A stretch of 32,778 nucleotides of DNA, from positions 1-32,778 of IMG/VR virus record IMGVR_UViG_3300021356_000087; one strand, given 5' to 3'. Position numbers and translations under genes: made by a program. Numbering within the stretch: position 1 is the first letter of the stretch; each line of letters starts with the position of its first letter. Below, in pieces: positions 24,657 through 32,778 of the stretch. Below the pieces are notes generated by a model. That model was not told where the DNA came from. It was given only the letters and a program-made list of their open reading frames with translations, and ran no database searches. The stretch is from a virus.

Positions 24657-27600
24657 ACACAAACAACTCACTTTCTACGATAATCAAGCAGTTTTTAGAG
24701 ATTAACACAAATACTCTAAATGCTTTCGAACGTATTAACGAGGCGGTTATCTCCGATAGAGAAACGGTACCTCTTGATATTTTAACTGAAGATGGAGGTA
24801 CCAAGACGGTTTACGTTCCTGCGTTTGGTTATATGAATCGTGAGTTAAAGAGGCTAGAGCAGAATATGAAGGCTCTTGCTGGTTTATCCGACGGCACAGC
24901 TAAAGTTAGGTTAGCAGATGGATCTTACCAAAAGATACTTAAATCTAGTTTAAAGACACCTGCTGCTGATATAGGTACTCTTAATAGACCTAACACGTTT
25001 GACGTTAAATCTAACTATTTCTTTGAGGATTTCTTAACGCCGCTATTGAAAGTTTCATTTGATGTTAGCGGCCAAGTTCCAACCGATACAGAAAGAGTTT
25101 TGGTTAAGAGAGTTATTGTTGATGGTTCGTTCGATTTCGCCGCGCAGTTTTTTGACGACAATTACTTAGGAGAAGATGACGTCGATCACAATCAATTGAT
25201 GGCAGCTATAGCAGCTAACAACATTCCGTTCTTTATGGACGAAGAAGTTAGAGATATGCCGTATAGAAACACTCTATATTATGGCAAGTTTGATGTAACA
25301 TCCATAGACACTGTTCAAAAGACTATAGTCGTTGAAGGGGAAGAAAAGAGAAAAACTATTAAGCTTTATACTCTTGATAAACTAACTTACACAGATGCTG
25401 ATAAGGATCTAAAGGACACTGAGTTTATGAAAGTTGGTGATGAGCTAATCGTTAATACTCAAAGAAGAAGCACAAAGTATAAGGTTAAGACTATCTACAC
25501 GGAAACTCGTCAAGTTGAGCTTGATATTGTAGAAGGCTTCGAGGCCATTAAGATCGGTGCAGATATTCTATCGATCTATAAAGCTAACGATACTCAAGTT
25601 AGCATTGACATAAACGTTGGCTTTGATGACAGGTTTGTGGTCTTCTTCAAGGTTATAGATGCTAACTCTAAGATTGTAGCTGAAAATTGGTCACCGGGTG
25701 CAGCGCTTTATTCTAATAGTCTAACTATGACTAAAGACGATGGCACGGTTGTTACATTAGCTGATTACTATAAAGAAAGCGTAGCTGACTTTGGTCAATT
25801 TATTAAGGCATTAAAGGACGATCCAATCCCTCCTTCAACATTAGGAGTTGCGCCTGACGCACCAGAGGTTCTAGAAGAGAACTTTAAAGTTGTGCAGATC
25901 AATAAGCATCTAACAGAGAACGATGCTGCCCTGAAAGTTAAGAAGCTTAATGCTGATAAGGTAAGCGCTGATTCGGCTATCAAGAAATTAGATGATACTA
26001 TTGCTAAGAAGAGATCGCTAATAGCTAGTAAGAAATATAAGTCAACTATCGAGAGAGATAAAGACAAAAACGAGCTGGTTTCATTAGTTAACGAAAGAGC
26101 ATCAGAGTCCAAGCTTTATGGTTCTATAGTTGCTCAAATTCAATCTGCTGCTTCAGATGCACAGTTAACTGTCATTGCGCCTAAATACAGAATTAGAGGA
26201 TTTTGGGCTATTCCAGAACCTAAGCTAGTTGCCGAAACTATACCACAAGAAGTTGTTAAGTTTAAGATTCAATACAGATACTTGTCTACTTCTGGTAAAA
26301 CTTCTGAGATTGCTCAAATTTCATTCGACGATAAAGGTAATAAGAGAACTGGCGTCTTTAGTAACTGGAACGAAATAGAAACTCCGGTTAGAGCTAGACT
26401 AAGAAACGAAGAAGGTAAATTCTATTGGTCAAACAGTGCAGTTGAAGATGGTCAAGAGGTTAACTTCAATCAATTAGATATTCCTATTCAATCAGGAGAA
26501 GTTGTAGAGTTTAAGGTTAAGTCTATCTCTGAAGCTGGATGGCCAAGTAACCCATTAGAATCGGAATGGTCAGACATAATTAGAGTAGTTTTCCCAGAAG
26601 GTGAACTAGATAATGTTAGTGTTGTTAACTTAGTTGAAGAAAACGCTAATGAAGTTGCAAGAGTTAAGCTGCTTGAAGAATTAGAAGCTGCGGGAGTTTA
26701 CACTCACGTAACAGATGCGTTCTCAGCTAACGAAAAGTATTTTGCTCACACTTCTAATACTATTGCTTCAGGTTTCCTATCACCTGAACAAAATCCAGTT
26801 TCTCTATTTGATAAGCTAACAGAAATGCAAAATAAGATTTCTGTACTTGAAGAAACTATAAGTAACATTAGAGGTGAATTGGCTGTAACCCTAGTTGCTG
26901 AAGATGGTACAACTACTGAGATAAACCGAAACACTAATAATAGAGTTTTTGCTGGATACTATGTAGATGAAGTCGCAGATCTAGCCGTTAAGAAAGGGCA
27001 TATAGTCACCAAGACGTTTAAGCTTCTTCTTAAGAATACAAGGGCAACTACACTAGAATTAGTTGCTAGAATAACAGGAGATAGAGACTTACCAGCCTTT
27101 AAGTCAACTGATGCAGCTGTTGATGGTGGATTCGGGTTTGATGCTTCGGGCGCTATAGATAATAGAGTTATAGATGACGTTTATTATAGAACCGAAGGTA
27201 AGTATGATATGAGTCCTATTCAATATCAATCATTGGGAGGAGAATCGGAAACTCAATTTTCAAGACAAGCACCTCAACAATCTATTCAAAGAAGAGGTCA
27301 ATTCATCTATAATAGATTTATGGATGTAGCAAATGAAAATTCATTATATTTGAATCAATCTGCTATCGCAGCCGAATCTATTGGTGATTTCTCAGACTAC
27401 GAATATCCTTTGGGATATGCAAATTACACATCTGGAACAACTTCTATTTTACCAAAGATTGGTAATTTTTCTAGTAATGGATATATTTGGGCAGGAACAT
27501 TTGGCAGACAAAGATTAGAGGTGGCAATGGATCAAGGCTATACTCCAAGTAACCCAGATACTGTTGCTGTATATACTGTCGATAATATTAGTAGTGATTC

Positions 27601-28318
27601 AGATGAGTTTAACCTACATGTTGATATTGCAGGCGTTCCTTCTAACCCAGGAATCTATGATAATTCTATTTTCTTACATAAATCTCACCCTGACATAGCT
27701 AATATTTTCTCAGGATATATTAATTCCATGGGTTCCTCTCTTGATTTTAGTGCAAGCTCTGCAGAAGTAACCGATCTTCTAGAAGAACTTGCAGTTTCTA
27801 ATCTAGTACAAAATATGATTTATAGCATGCCTAAAACGGCTACTTTAAAATCAACAGATACTAACGGCTTAAAGCAATTAGCGTATAGATATGATGAGGA
27901 TGTAGAAAGAACAATAAAGATGTCATTTGATGCAGCCGATCAATACTTATTAGGAGGTAAGTCATGCGGATCTTTCTTATTCTTAGCTCCAATAAACACA
28001 ACTTCTTTATTAGTAGACGGAGACAATAAATTTGGTAAAACTAGAATAGAAAACGGAGATAATAACGCTCTATCTTTAGATGTTGTCTTCCAATATAGAA
28101 TGACTGACTATGCTGGTAATAATCCTGAAAGTGATACCGGTAGAGTAGCTGGTATAATGTCAAGAGTTGTAACCAACGTAACTTACTCTAAGAAAATAGG
28201 TTTCGACATCTTTGATTCTGACGGAGAACAATTCTCATTTGACTTAGAGGTTTTCTCAAAGTACAAAGCACAAGGCTCTAACCAAAACTCTATAAAAGCT
28301 GCGACTCTATCGGCATAA
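24653..28318 (+). CDS. Giant structural protein, 1221 aa, coiled-coil and fibronectin-like region
   Basis: It overlaps the upstream gene by ATGA. Residues about 430-499 are a long, charged helical coiled coil (LDDTIAKKRSLIASKKYK and onward). About 526-650 look fibronectin-III-like (VVKFKIQYRYLSTSG, EFKVKSISEAGWPSNP). A second coiled coil is at about 715-743 (FDKLTEMQNKISVLEETISN), just after the string HTSNTIASGFLSPEQNP. Beta-rich C-terminal domains follow. Similar text is familiar from large phage structural proteins, but I cannot name the family. The modular coiled-coil/beta layout fits an elongated tail or baseplate fibre. No signal or membrane segment was found. Confidence 0.6.
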   Translation: MNTNNSLSTIIKQFLEINTNTLNAFERINEAVISDRETVPLDILTEDGGTKTVYVPAFGYMNRELKRLEQNMKALAGLSDGTAKVRLADGSYQKILKSSLKTPAADIGTLNRPNTFDVKSNYFFEDFLTPLLKVSFDVSGQVPTDTERVLVKRVIVDGSFDFAAQFFDDNYLGEDDVDHNQLMAAIAANNIPFFMDEEVRDMPYRNTLYYGKFDVTSIDTVQKTIVVEGEEKRKTIKLYTLDKLTYTDADKDLKDTEFMKVGDELIVNTQRRSTKYKVKTIYTETRQVELDIVEGFEAIKIGADILSIYKANDTQVSIDINVGFDDRFVVFFKVIDANSKIVAENWSPGAALYSNSLTMTKDDGTVVTLADYYKESVADFGQFIKALKDDPIPPSTLGVAPDAPEVLEENFKVVQINKHLTENDAALKVKKLNADKVSADSAIKKLDDTIAKKRSLIASKKYKSTIERDKDKNELVSLVNERASESKLYGSIVAQIQSAASDAQLTVIAPKYRIRGFWAIPEPKLVAETIPQEVVKFKIQYRYLSTSGKTSEIAQISFDDKGNKRTGVFSNWNEIETPVRARLRNEEGKFYWSNSAVEDGQEVNFNQLDIPIQSGEVVEFKVKSISEAGWPSNPLESEWSDIIRVVFPEGELDNVSVVNLVEENANEVARVKLLEELEAAGVYTHVTDAFSANEKYFAHTSNTIASGFLSPEQNPVSLFDKLTEMQNKISVLEETISNIRGELAVTLVAEDGTTTEINRNTNNRVFAGYYVDEVADLAVKKGHIVTKTFKLLLKNTRATTLELVARITGDRDLPAFKSTDAAVDGGFGFDASGAIDNRVIDDVYYRTEGKYDMSPIQYQSLGGESETQFSRQAPQQSIQRRGQFIYNRFMDVANENSLYLNQSAIAAESIGDFSDYEYPLGYANYTSGTTSILPKIGNFSSNGYIWAGTFGRQRLEVAMDQGYTPSNPDTVAVYTVDNISSDSDEFNLHVDIAGVPSNPGIYDNSIFLHKSHPDIANIFSGYINSMGSSLDFSASSAEVTDLLEELAVSNLVQNMIYSMPKTATLKSTDTNGLKQLAYRYDEDVERTIKMSFDAADQYLLGGKSCGSFLFLAPINTTSLLVDGDNKFGKTRIENGDNNALSLDVVFQYRMTDYAGNNPESDTGRVAGIMSRVVTNVTYSKKIGFDIFDSDGEQFSFDLEVFSKYKAQGSNQNSIKAATLSA

Positions 28319-28372
28319 AGGGAGTAGATATATACTAGGAGATTAGTATATTAAAAGAATCTATTTTTTAGA
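28319..28372 (+). promoter_or_regulatory. Leader with GATATATAC and 8-bp hairpin before the giant final gene
   Basis: GATATATAC lies at 28327-28335, identical to 5417-5425. A perfect inverted repeat ATATACTA (28330-28337) with TAGTATAT (28344-28351) overlaps it. Then come an A-run and TTTTTT (28363-28368) just before the ATG at 28373. It may be a promoter, a weak terminator or both; no Shine-Dalgarno is present. Confidence 0.4.
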
Positions 28373-31300
28373 ATGCCACCAATTCATACGAAGAGTATAC
28401 AGCTTTACTACAAGCCCCACGACGGTTTATCTTTATCGGCGGGCGACGCGGATCAACTTCCTACTTCTGTTGGTCCAATAACTTATTTCTATAGAGTGGG
28501 ATCTGATGATCCGGTTGGATCTGTAAATTGTTTTACTGTTTATAGTACTATTGCTGCATATTCTCAACATCCTGATGGCGTTTTAGATTTACCTGACCCA
28601 GAAGATGCTGAATTATTTGTAGGCGGACCCGGATGCCAAAACCCCAGATGGAGTATAGGTCAAATTGCGCCATTAGGTGTAAAGCTTTACTTCGATAATC
28701 AACTTCAAAATGAAGCAGCTCCTGGTAAATATAGCGCAACTCCATTTCCAGTAACTAATTTTGATCCAGCTGATAATGAAGATGCTATTGTTTATAGTTA
28801 CGATCCTCCAGTACAAGTAACTTCACACAACCCTAATTACATTTGGGAAACATATGCTGTGCTTCAGCCTGGTCAAGCTGGACAAGATCCAACCTTTGTT
28901 GATCAAATACAAACTAGATCTGTTAGCCCAATAAATCCGGTATTGGTAGAATTTACTGGCACTCCCGGACAGGTTTATCGTAAAGTTACTACAAGTCAAG
29001 GAGATTCTCCTTGTGATTTTTCTCAAATAGCTACATTGCTTAATGGTGTAAGTTACTTTCCAACTGAAGATGTTCCAGCGGGCGCAACACTAGAGGAAAT
29101 TGCAAATGCAGGCGTTCCTTTAATGGATTCCAACGGCGATATATTAGAATCTGGTTACTTTGCTAGTCAAGAATTTCCTAGTACCTCTAATGATGTAACT
29201 ATTTACGAAGCTACTGGTCTAATAAATGATTATACTATAAACTGGGAAGAATCATTATGCACTCAAGTTGTAGCACCAAATGAAACGGTTAGAGAATTTA
29301 CAGTTAAGTATGCTAACACTATATCTGTTGTTGTAGAGAATGTTACAACAATTGAAGATGTATTTACGGGTGTAAATCCCAATTCTAATCTATTTTGTGC
29401 AAATGGCAATGACTTTAGAATTTTTTATACTAATAACAACGTAGAATATAATTCTATGGAGGAGCTTATGTTAGCTCAAGAACCTATTTATACTACACCT
29501 AATGTTTTACCAGAAGGCGTTTTACCAGAGTATTGGCAGTTAATTAATGCGCCAGAAGGCTCTTATGGACTAGACGAAAACAGATACTATGTATACTTAA
29601 CTTCTGATCCAAATCCTTCTAGTGCCTTTGATGGATATAGTGTACCTGGATTTTATACACTTGGTCTATTGATGGGTCAATTTAGTGAATATGCGTTAGT
29701 AGATCCTAATTATCAACCAAGTAATTCTTATTTTCCTCCAGGAGCTCCTCCTTGTTTTTGTGGAGTTGAAAATATAAACTTACTTCAAGTTAAGACAATA
29801 GATTTAATTTATAGTGAATCTCAAAGTGACTTTTGTAATGTTAATTTAGCCAATCAAGCTCAACATACATTAACGTGTGCTTATTTAAATCCATTTGGAA
29901 CAGATGATTTAACTTTTGATGAAATTTTGTTAAATCAAATACCGTTGTATGAGTTTACTACAGAATATGGTGCTTATTATGGAACAGAAGAATTATTGTT
30001 AAATGGTTTCTTTAATCAAGAGATTGGATTTTGTTATCATTTCAACAAGCAGGCAGAGATCGATACTTCTAATGGATGGTTTGGTAGAAATCAAATAAAC
30101 ATTTCAGAAAATTATAATTCTCCTTTCGTTTGTCAAGGTACTCCTAGACAAATTAATGACTTGATAACAACAAACTTTTTTTGGAATTACTATTTTCCCG
30201 AGTATGATTTTTCTGATGAATTTTGTTATAGGCAAAAAACAGGACTTCTACCTCCAATACACTCTAGTTCCACTTTATATTATAATTTACATGCTGATCT
30301 TCCTGACCTTACATTAGATCAAATAGCAAAATATAACATAAAGCTTAGAACTACTTTACAAGGTGATGAAACTTTAATTACAGGTCCATATTCAGATGAC
30401 ACTGGTTATTATTATAAATGGGTTGCAAACTCAGATGGAATTAGTGGCCATTGGATAGGATTAAATTCTAACCAAATAGAATCATCAGCTTATATAACTG
30501 GGCCTATTCAGTGTAATTTAGAGCCCGTTCCTAATTATTTTGATACATTAAACGATAATACACTAGCCGAAACGGGAGGTCCAGATTACTTACTAGCATT
30601 TTATGTTTTTAGTTCATGTATTCCTGTTAACGGTCAATATACTCACTACTTAATATTCGGAGAGCATACTAACTTATCAGGAAATAATGTAAGTTATATG
30701 TCTGAGTTTACTGATGACATCGGTTTAAACTCTTCTTTCTATAGTTATGCATCCACTGATTTAAATTATGGTTGTAAAAAATATGTAGGCAGAATATTTG
30801 CATCATCTCCAGCACAAGCCGAAGAGCTAATGTCTTCTCAACTTGGGTATTTCCAAGGGGATATTCAGTTTGTTAGTCCAAGTACAATAGGCATAACTAG
30901 CCAAGGTACAGTATACTATTATGAAGGAGGATGTGATGATTGTCTTAACACAATTGACAATCCAGGTACTTATTATATTTTACCAGAGTTTGATGACGGT
31001 AGTGAAACTGAAGAGGTTGGACCTAGATTTGGATTAGAGCAAAACTATAACTTACATAATAACTCTAAGCCTCTTCTTAGAACTAATCCTAGGCTAACTG
31101 GAAATATTAAGCTCGTTACTGATTCTAGAGGAGAAATATACTTAGAATCAATAAATGCAAACAAAGATCTTTCAGACTCTCGTTACAAAAGATATGGAGT
31201 AAGCCCAGAAAGTGATTATTCATATGATGTTTCTAGATTCTTTAATGATAATAAGACTCCATATGATATGGTATATGAGACCAAAAGAAGAGCTTCTGAC

Positions 31301-32778
31301 CTTTCTGTCTTAGAATCATATGATTTACAATTCGAAGAAGATTATCAATATGGTACTAGGTTTAACAATTCTAAATTGTACGATGAAAACTTTAGAATAT
31401 TTGCTCCTATTCAAATAGACACAAATATACCTAAAACATTCGTTATTTATAGAGTTAATTCTCCTAAGCCAAATGTAAACTACAATGATTTAGGCTCTGA
31501 TAAGCAAGATAGAATCAAATCTATGTTAGCTAACGCTACTATAATCAAAACGTTTGATTTAACGGAGTCTTCTAAATTAGGTCAATATATTAGAAAGCAT
31601 GTCTATAACGAGTTTTTCCAAGACAGTCAGCTAACTGTTTCTTTTGAGAAAAATGAGCAAACATTCTTTAAGGGAATAGATTTGGTAAAAGGAGGCTTCT
31701 CTAGTAAGGGCGAATTTATTTACAAAGACTTTGTAGCTACTGATAAACCTTTGATTGAAGCAAATGACTTTATCACCGATGGGTTTAAAAGAAATAGAAT
31801 AGTATCTTCTAATATTCTAAACTTAGAATTTATGTTCGATGACGAAGAGGCTAGTGAATATTCGGTTAGTCGTTATTTTGGACTATTCGTAGATGAAATA
31901 CCCTCAGGTAAAGGTAAGATTCAAAGGGTTAATTCTGGTTTAATTAAGTTTAAGGATTTGACGTCCTTTATGTACTATGATAATTATCCTAATTCATCAT
32001 TTGACGGTGATACATTTGCTATACCATCTAGTCAAATGATGAGAGATATTCCAGTGTTAGGCTATGTAAAATGTGATACGCACTACCATAACATCAAAAA
32101 TGGAAGTGAGTGGAGCGCTGAAAACTATACACTAAAAGTTGATGATAACGGAGATGATATCAATAGATTCATAGGAATTAAAGATACTTTAACCACTGTA
32201 GAATTAGAAGAAAACAAAGGCGTAGGATATGATTTTGTTAAATTATCAATTACTGATATACCATTTAACGGTGATTCTATATCAGTTATAGAAAATAAAA
32301 AACAATCATATTGCATACGTCTAATTAGTCATGTTCCAGGATCCACTATGACTATAACAACTTCATATCCTGGATCTACAATGCAAATAAACTCGGGAGC
32401 TACTAAAGAAGAGGCTATTGACAATTTAGAAAATCAGCTATCTATATCTGGGTTATCAGTAGAAAGAGAAGGCGATACAGTATTTGTAAAGGAATTCAAT
32501 TCTTATTTTAACGATATTAATTTAGAGGTTTCTTCATCTAACCCTGCTCAAGTTGTTAAGGTTGAAAAAAACTATACTAGCGCTATTTTACTTGAAAACT
32601 TAATTACTGCGAACTCGGCTATTGATAAAGGCAGATGTACAGAAAGAGAATTCTCTAATCAAGGTAGTATTAAAGATGTAGTCGTAGCATTATCAGGGGC
32701 TATATCTAAGCAAGACGGTATGATTGCCTTTGTTAACAACAATGACGTATATGTTTATTCAGATAGAAACATAGGTTA
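28373..32778 (+). CDS. Giant structural/adhesion protein, 5' part, at least 1468 residues (stop beyond window)
   Basis: Reading codon by codon from the ATG at 28373, I met no stop to the window end. Its N-terminal part (about residues 80-830) contains about six degenerate modules near residues 93, 239, 362, 514, 647 and 811. The core is of the form (T/S)(L/F/M)xE(I/L)xxxxxPLY, usually with Cys-containing loops before or after it (GGPGCQNP, APPCFCG, GGCDDC). From about residue 897 a different region begins (KPLLRTNPRLTGNIK, then SYDVSRFFNDN, then ENFRIFAPIQID). It has mixed alpha/beta character and reaches the window end. The many Cys, Tyr and Asn and the repeat layout suggest an exposed receptor-binding or fibre protein, but this is inference. 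Confidence 0.8.
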   Translation, partial: MPPIHTKSIQLYYKPHDGLSLSAGDADQLPTSVGPITYFYRVGSDDPVGSVNCFTVYSTIAAYSQHPDGVLDLPDPEDAELFVGGPGCQNPRWSIGQIAPLGVKLYFDNQLQNEAAPGKYSATPFPVTNFDPADNEDAIVYSYDPPVQVTSHNPNYIWETYAVLQPGQAGQDPTFVDQIQTRSVSPINPVLVEFTGTPGQVYRKVTTSQGDSPCDFSQIATLLNGVSYFPTEDVPAGATLEEIANAGVPLMDSNGDILESGYFASQEFPSTSNDVTIYEATGLINDYTINWEESLCTQVVAPNETVREFTVKYANTISVVVENVTTIEDVFTGVNPNSNLFCANGNDFRIFYTNNNVEYNSMEELMLAQEPIYTTPNVLPEGVLPEYWQLINAPEGSYGLDENRYYVYLTSDPNPSSAFDGYSVPGFYTLGLLMGQFSEYALVDPNYQPSNSYFPPGAPPCFCGVENINLLQVKTIDLIYSESQSDFCNVNLANQAQHTLTCAYLNPFGTDDLTFDEILLNQIPLYEFTTEYGAYYGTEELLLNGFFNQEIGFCYHFNKQAEIDTSNGWFGRNQINISENYNSPFVCQGTPRQINDLITTNFFWNYYFPEYDFSDEFCYRQKTGLLPPIHSSSTLYYNLHADLPDLTLDQIAKYNIKLRTTLQGDETLITGPYSDDTGYYYKWVANSDGISGHWIGLNSNQIESSAYITGPIQCNLEPVPNYFDTLNDNTLAETGGPDYLLAFYVFSSCIPVNGQYTHYLIFGEHTNLSGNNVSYMSEFTDDIGLNSSFYSYASTDLNYGCKKYVGRIFASSPAQAEELMSSQLGYFQGDIQFVSPSTIGITSQGTVYYYEGGCDDCLNTIDNPGTYYILPEFDDGSETEEVGPRFGLEQNYNLHNNSKPLLRTNPRLTGNIKLVTDSRGEIYLESINANKDLSDSRYKRYGVSPESDYSYDVSRFFNDNKTPYDMVYETKRRASDLSVLESYDLQFEEDYQYGTRFNNSKLYDENFRIFAPIQIDTNIPKTFVIYRVNSPKPNVNYNDLGSDKQDRIKSMLANATIIKTFDLTESSKLGQYIRKHVYNEFFQDSQLTVSFEKNEQTFFKGIDLVKGGFSSKGEFIYKDFVATDKPLIEANDFITDGFKRNRIVSSNILNLEFMFDDEEASEYSVSRYFGLFVDEIPSGKGKIQRVNSGLIKFKDLTSFMYYDNYPNSSFDGDTFAIPSSQMMRDIPVLGYVKCDTHYHNIKNGSEWSAENYTLKVDDNGDDINRFIGIKDTLTTVELEENKGVGYDFVKLSITDIPFNGDSISVIENKKQSYCIRLISHVPGSTMTITTSYPGSTMQINSGATKEEAIDNLENQLSISGLSVEREGDTVFVKEFNSYFNDINLEVSSSNPAQVVKVEKNYTSAILLENLITANSAIDKGRCTEREFSNQGSIKDVVVALSGAISKQDGMIAFVNNNDVYVYSDRNIG

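Noticed and set aside
28548-29026. Two minus-strand frames in the last 4.4 kb
   Set aside because: They lie opposite the long + strand open frame from 28373 and show no start context or motif of their own.

Overview
This is a stretch of the late, virion-building part of a large contractile-tailed (T4-like, myovirus-type) phage genome. All recognisable genes lie on the + strand, packed with ATGA or TAATG overlaps or short gaps. The baseplate order (LysM/gp53-like, gp27-like hub, gp5-like spike, neck-like protein, gp25, gp6, a small ORF, gp7-like, fibres) is the T4 plan with extra genes inserted. The likely host is a member of the Bacteroidota, probably marine. The sequence is AT-rich, and the starts with non-coding leaders have A/T-rich leaders without a Shine-Dalgarno sequence. 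The phage-encoded S1 protein carries an N-terminal EFDWD motif that I associate with Bacteroidota S1 proteins. A domain of the type common in marine-phage structural proteins sits in the gp7-like protein. The host assignment is inference.

Layout. 2-646: 3' part of a very acidic repeat protein, possibly capsid/scaffold related, closed by a hairpin terminator. 707-5381: a tightly coupled operon with dCMP deaminase, an XPD/DinG-type helicase with a likely Fe-S cluster, and six small unrecognised genes. 5445-12741: tail-tube/baseplate-hub block (a 588-aa tail protein, LysM protein, gp27-like hub, a tube/baseplate protein, gp5-like spike without lysozyme, two unknowns). 12777-15439: two unusual enzyme/regulator-type genes embedded in the structural block, an S1-repeat protein and an amidoligase-like protein fused to a C-terminal beta-solenoid-like tail. 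15441-22083: neck-like protein and the wedge genes gp25, gp6, a small ORF and gp7-like. 22092-32778: fibre-like and large structural proteins. The last is a reading frame open from 28373 to the window end (at least 1468 codons), so the final 4.4 kb is one giant partial gene and not empty sequence.

How the parts fit. The wedge and hub genes would build the baseplate, and the large downstream proteins would decorate it or make fibres. The S1-like protein could steer host ribosomes to the phage's SD-less, AU-rich mRNAs. The amidoligase-like protein could make an isopeptide or peptide-like bond on a virion or host component. These last two are the most promising undescribed biology here. Recurrent GATATATA motifs and hairpins in the few intergenic gaps may be phage promoters or processing sites. 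No tRNA, CRISPR array, insertion sequence or integrase was seen. With the final open frame included, no stretch over 300 bases lacks a gene.
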